Source: Crocodylus rhombifer
Taxonomy: Eukaryota > Chordata > Crocodylia > Crocodylidae
DNA length: 64,000 nucleotides
NCBI GenBank assembly: GCA_038503035.1
Contig: JAVSML010024626.1
Coordinates: 186,001-250,000, forward strand
Reading direction: 5' to 3'
Shown: one piece after another, positions 61,470 through 64,000 of the stretch
Position numbering within the stretch: position 1 is the first letter of the stretch
How the letters are laid out: each line of letters starts with the position of its first letter
Program-made: the position numbers and the translations under genes
Notes under the pieces: model-generated
The model's database searches: none
Told to the model about the DNA's origin: nothing
Seen by the model: the letters and a program-made list of their open reading frames with translations, nothing else

Positions 61470-61939
61470 GCAAACAAACTATGAAACAGTTCTCCATATC
61501 AGGCCTTTTACTTAAGATCCTGGGCTCATTTCCACTCCTGCAAGAGGCAATTACAAAAGTGTAATACCGGTTTAAATCAGAGGCACAACAGGGCAGCTGG
61601 GAGCCTAGGGCAGTGGCAAGGCACAGGGGTAGCAACAATTTCCAGATGCTGTTGCAGTCAGCATGATCATGCAGCTGGGACAGCGGTTGTTATTTTTCTG
61701 TTCTGTCCCATGTCAAGTCAGCATCCAGGGCTGCTGCTCTGGTCACCATTTCACAGAGTTTAACACCTTTGAATGAAAACCTGACCCTACTGTTGGTAGG
61801 GTAAAACTTCCCCTGTGCCAGATACTCTGATCCAGCAGGCCTGGCTGGGCCAAGCACATGAATTACCACACCTGCCCCTGATCTGGTGAATGCAGCTGAC
61901 CCAGTTCTCTGCAACCAGACTGGATGCTGAAAGAGCCAT

Positions 61940-62220
61940 TCACCTGTTTAAACACACCTGCACCCTCAGACTGCAACACCTTCACACAGCCTCAGTCTGT
62001 TCCAGCACACCTTGCATTCATTGCTCTCCCTGGTTCTCCTGACCTGGCTTTGAATTTTCCTAATCCTGACCTTGGATTTTCCCTGAAACTCAGGGCTGGG
62101 TCTGTTCTTTCTGATTTTCCTGGTATCCTGACTCAGCTTGGCTTCCTTGACCTTGGTTTCAGTTTTTCCTTGGAACTTGGCACCATTTCTCTGCCCCTGG
62201 CTCCTGACCTTGGCTAACAT
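61940..62220. repeat. Degenerate minisatellite of CCTGACCTTGGATTTTCC-like units
   Basis: Variants recur in direct orientation: CTGACCTGGCTTTGAATTTTCC, CTGACCTTGGATTTTCC, CTGATTTTCC, CTTGACCTTGGTTTCAGTTTTTCC, CTGACCTTGGCT. The spacing is about 20-40 bp, with frequent interruptions. The open frames here on both strands are a repeat effect. Confidence 0.6.
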
Positions 62221-64000
62221 CTCAGACTACATCTCTTGGATTTTGACTCCAGTAATCTGTGCCCCCAATGCAGTTAAGCTCTTATTTACCCCCCAGGACG
62301 GTCTGCAGGTCCAGCTGCCAAGTCCTCACACACTGGCTTCAGCAGGGCCAGAATTTTGTTCTAGGACTTCTCTGGATGAAAACATTATGTTCAGGTAGGG
62401 AACTTGAATCAATTTGACTACATTAGGATTTCATACCACAGAGTTCCCACCTTCTTTACAAAGGTGTTATGAGAGTTAGTGTTTGTAAAACACAACGTAA
62501 GTGCTAAGAAACAGCATCGTCACCCAGAGTTTAGTCCCTACTTTCCTACATTTAATTAATTATTGTCTACTTGTTATAAATGTACTTATTCAAAATGAAA
62601 CTTACTAAAGACAACAATATTAGTTTCACTTGCAATAAATTTCAGATTGGCTTATTCTGTAATCTGGTCTAAAAAGAGGAAAAATTGTATATCTTTACTT
62701 TACACAGCACCCATTACTGGCTGGCTAGACTAAATAATGCATGTGTTGTCTCACTCAGCTTTGTTATGTTCTAGCCCCAAGGTTCTCTGTTTTTTCTCTT
62801 GAGCATCATTATTGTAGTTGATGCTGCCATTTTCTCAATGAAAGCCATTCCCTTCCTTGTAACGGTATTCTCACTTTTCAGTCTCTTGTGGGTACAGACC
62901 ACATGCATTACGCATTCTGTGACGATTAATCTATGTGGCTGAGAAAGAAGAAGCATTGAGAGCAAAATAGCGGGCTATCCCGTCCTGTTTCTAGTTCCAG
63001 ATGCCTCGGGGAACAGTGTAAAACTTCATGCAAACAATAGCGAAACAAGCTACCCAGAGGAAGTTTCTTCCTAAGTGTTGCCTTTTCAGCTTTAGTTATA
63101 TATTCCTATATAATGAACAAGAAAGGTAGAAGATTGTGATTTGGCTTGTATCATTCATGATTGATTTCCTATCTTTCTAACAGTATCCATGTTGTCTCTT
63201 ATTATTCTCCTCCTGAAACCAACTACACAGTCCCCATCTTCTCAACACTGTATATTAGGAGGCGGAATAGCAAGGTTTCAGAGCCTGTATATTACCATGG
63301 ATAAATAGTTTTATACTTGGATTTGGAGAGCCATAATATGCAATCAATATGTCCATTATTCAGCCAAGGTGAGTTGTCATTTACATGCTTGTCATCATTC
63401 TGATTGTTAATTTACTTAGTATTAATAAAGCTGAGATTTGCTATTCAATGCCCACTAATACTTTAACATTTGAAATTTGATGAAGTCGAATAAATCTCCT
63501 GAAAATTACACAACGCAAAACAGAGTTTTACCTTTTTTAGCAGATGCTGTAACAATTTTCCTACCCGTTTCTACTACTTTTAGGAGTCTAAACACTATAT
63601 GACAAATTCTAGCAACTGTTTCACAACTCGACAAGATGGTTATGGTTACCAGCATCCTTATTTAGAAGGCTTCAAGTGATAAAAAATATTTTGCCAAGAT
63701 TGTTCCTAACCAATTTTCACCGCTACTGTTAAAATAACAGCATTTATGCTTTTAGACCAGTCATTCAAAAAGACAAAGACAGAAATTATCTCCAGGTTTA
63801 GACAACTGAGCTGCTTATTTGTTGTTCAAGAACAGAACAAAGCCTACTTCTGCAACATTTGAAATTGCTAGGACTTTGCAAGACATTTCATTTTTCCAAT
63901 TCAAAATATTTTTTGCTTACAAAGGGAAAATACTCCCTCTCAAAATTATTTTACACTATTAAAACTTGCACCAGACCTATCTGAAGACAGAGTGTAGTCC

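Larger units (their letters stand above)
19022..64000 (-). other. ANKRD44: ANKRD44 intron 1 (5' part continues outside window)
   Basis: Sequence upstream of exon 2 on the coding strand. I searched by eye for a short exon beginning with ATG and encoding the family N-terminus (MAVLKLTDQ-like) followed by a GT donor and found none, so this is best read as intron 1. Long stretches without recognised repeats include 19710-22830, 23280-27470, 27880-29370, 36480-37575, 42430-43750, 43940-47400, 47870-49890, 50545-54115, 54745-55200, 55950-59125 and 59875-61930. They are AT-rich, with only short ORFs (under about 130 codons) that lack splice context or recognisable domains. Confidence 0.6.

Noticed and set aside
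61243..61638. 131-codon minus-strand frame with a hydrophobic Phe/Leu-rich middle
   Set aside because: The apparent membrane segment comes from the A-rich/(AAAT)n tract read on the opposite strand.
1..64000. CRISPR array, operon, phage, or bacterial defence system
   Set aside because: No regularly spaced identical repeats and no prokaryotic gene layout; splice sites, CR1 LINEs and MITEs show vertebrate intron DNA.

Overview
This window is vertebrate nuclear intron sequence, most likely from a crocodilian or another non-avian sauropsid. I infer this from many CR1 LINE copies of crocodilian/turtle type, several hAT-type MITEs with 8-bp target duplications, and a long gene with tiny exons and very large introns. 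It is an assembled genome sequence: a 10-N gap lies at 9505-9514. Nothing looks bacterial, phage or CRISPR-like.

The only host gene I can support is ANKRD44 (ankyrin-repeat regulatory subunit of protein phosphatase 6), on the minus strand. Exon 3 is at 6094-6172 and exon 2 at 18938-19021. Both have GT/AG splice sites and join in frame. They encode the end of ankyrin repeat 1 and most of repeat 2 (PPLVQAIFSGDPEE..., then DAEKRTPLHVAAFLGDAEI...). The whole of intron 2 (12,765 bp) is inside the window. Positions 1-6093 are part of intron 3, and 19022-64000 (about 45 kb) must be intron 1, because no start-codon exon could be found there. Most open reading frames in the window are chance ORFs or decayed transposon pieces.

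Layout. 1-1560: GC-rich repetitive DNA with a 394-bp tandem duplication. 1718-9041: MITEs (1718, 5547, 6618, 7361, 8949) around exon 3, plus a minus-strand CR1 (4471-5433). 9660-13400: three LINE pieces in a row, two CR1 and one non-CR1 element with a C-terminal zinc knuckle. 13700-13915: a tRNA-Gly-derived SINE candidate. 14239-15968: inverted repeats and a MITE built from ACTGTGCAGTA-like palindromes. 18938-19021: exon 2. 19088-19700: a DNA transposon whose better-preserved relative is at 59129-59871. 22830-23276: small CR1 and hAT remnants. 30946-33183: a large CR1 with a 553-codon reverse transcriptase ORF. 34580-36468: a CR1 that has lost its RT core. 37850-40705: the most complete CR1 (endonuclease to 3' end), apparently inserted in another element (37580-42427). 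The rest, to 64000, is AT-rich intron with scattered MITEs, simple repeats, a CR1 3' end (54116-54740) and a degenerate minisatellite (61940-62220).

I found no novel gene system. The most informative observations are the transposons with exact 8-bp target duplications, the compact three-LINE cluster, the non-CR1 LINE, the tRNA-Gly SINE candidate and the nested 37580-42427 element.
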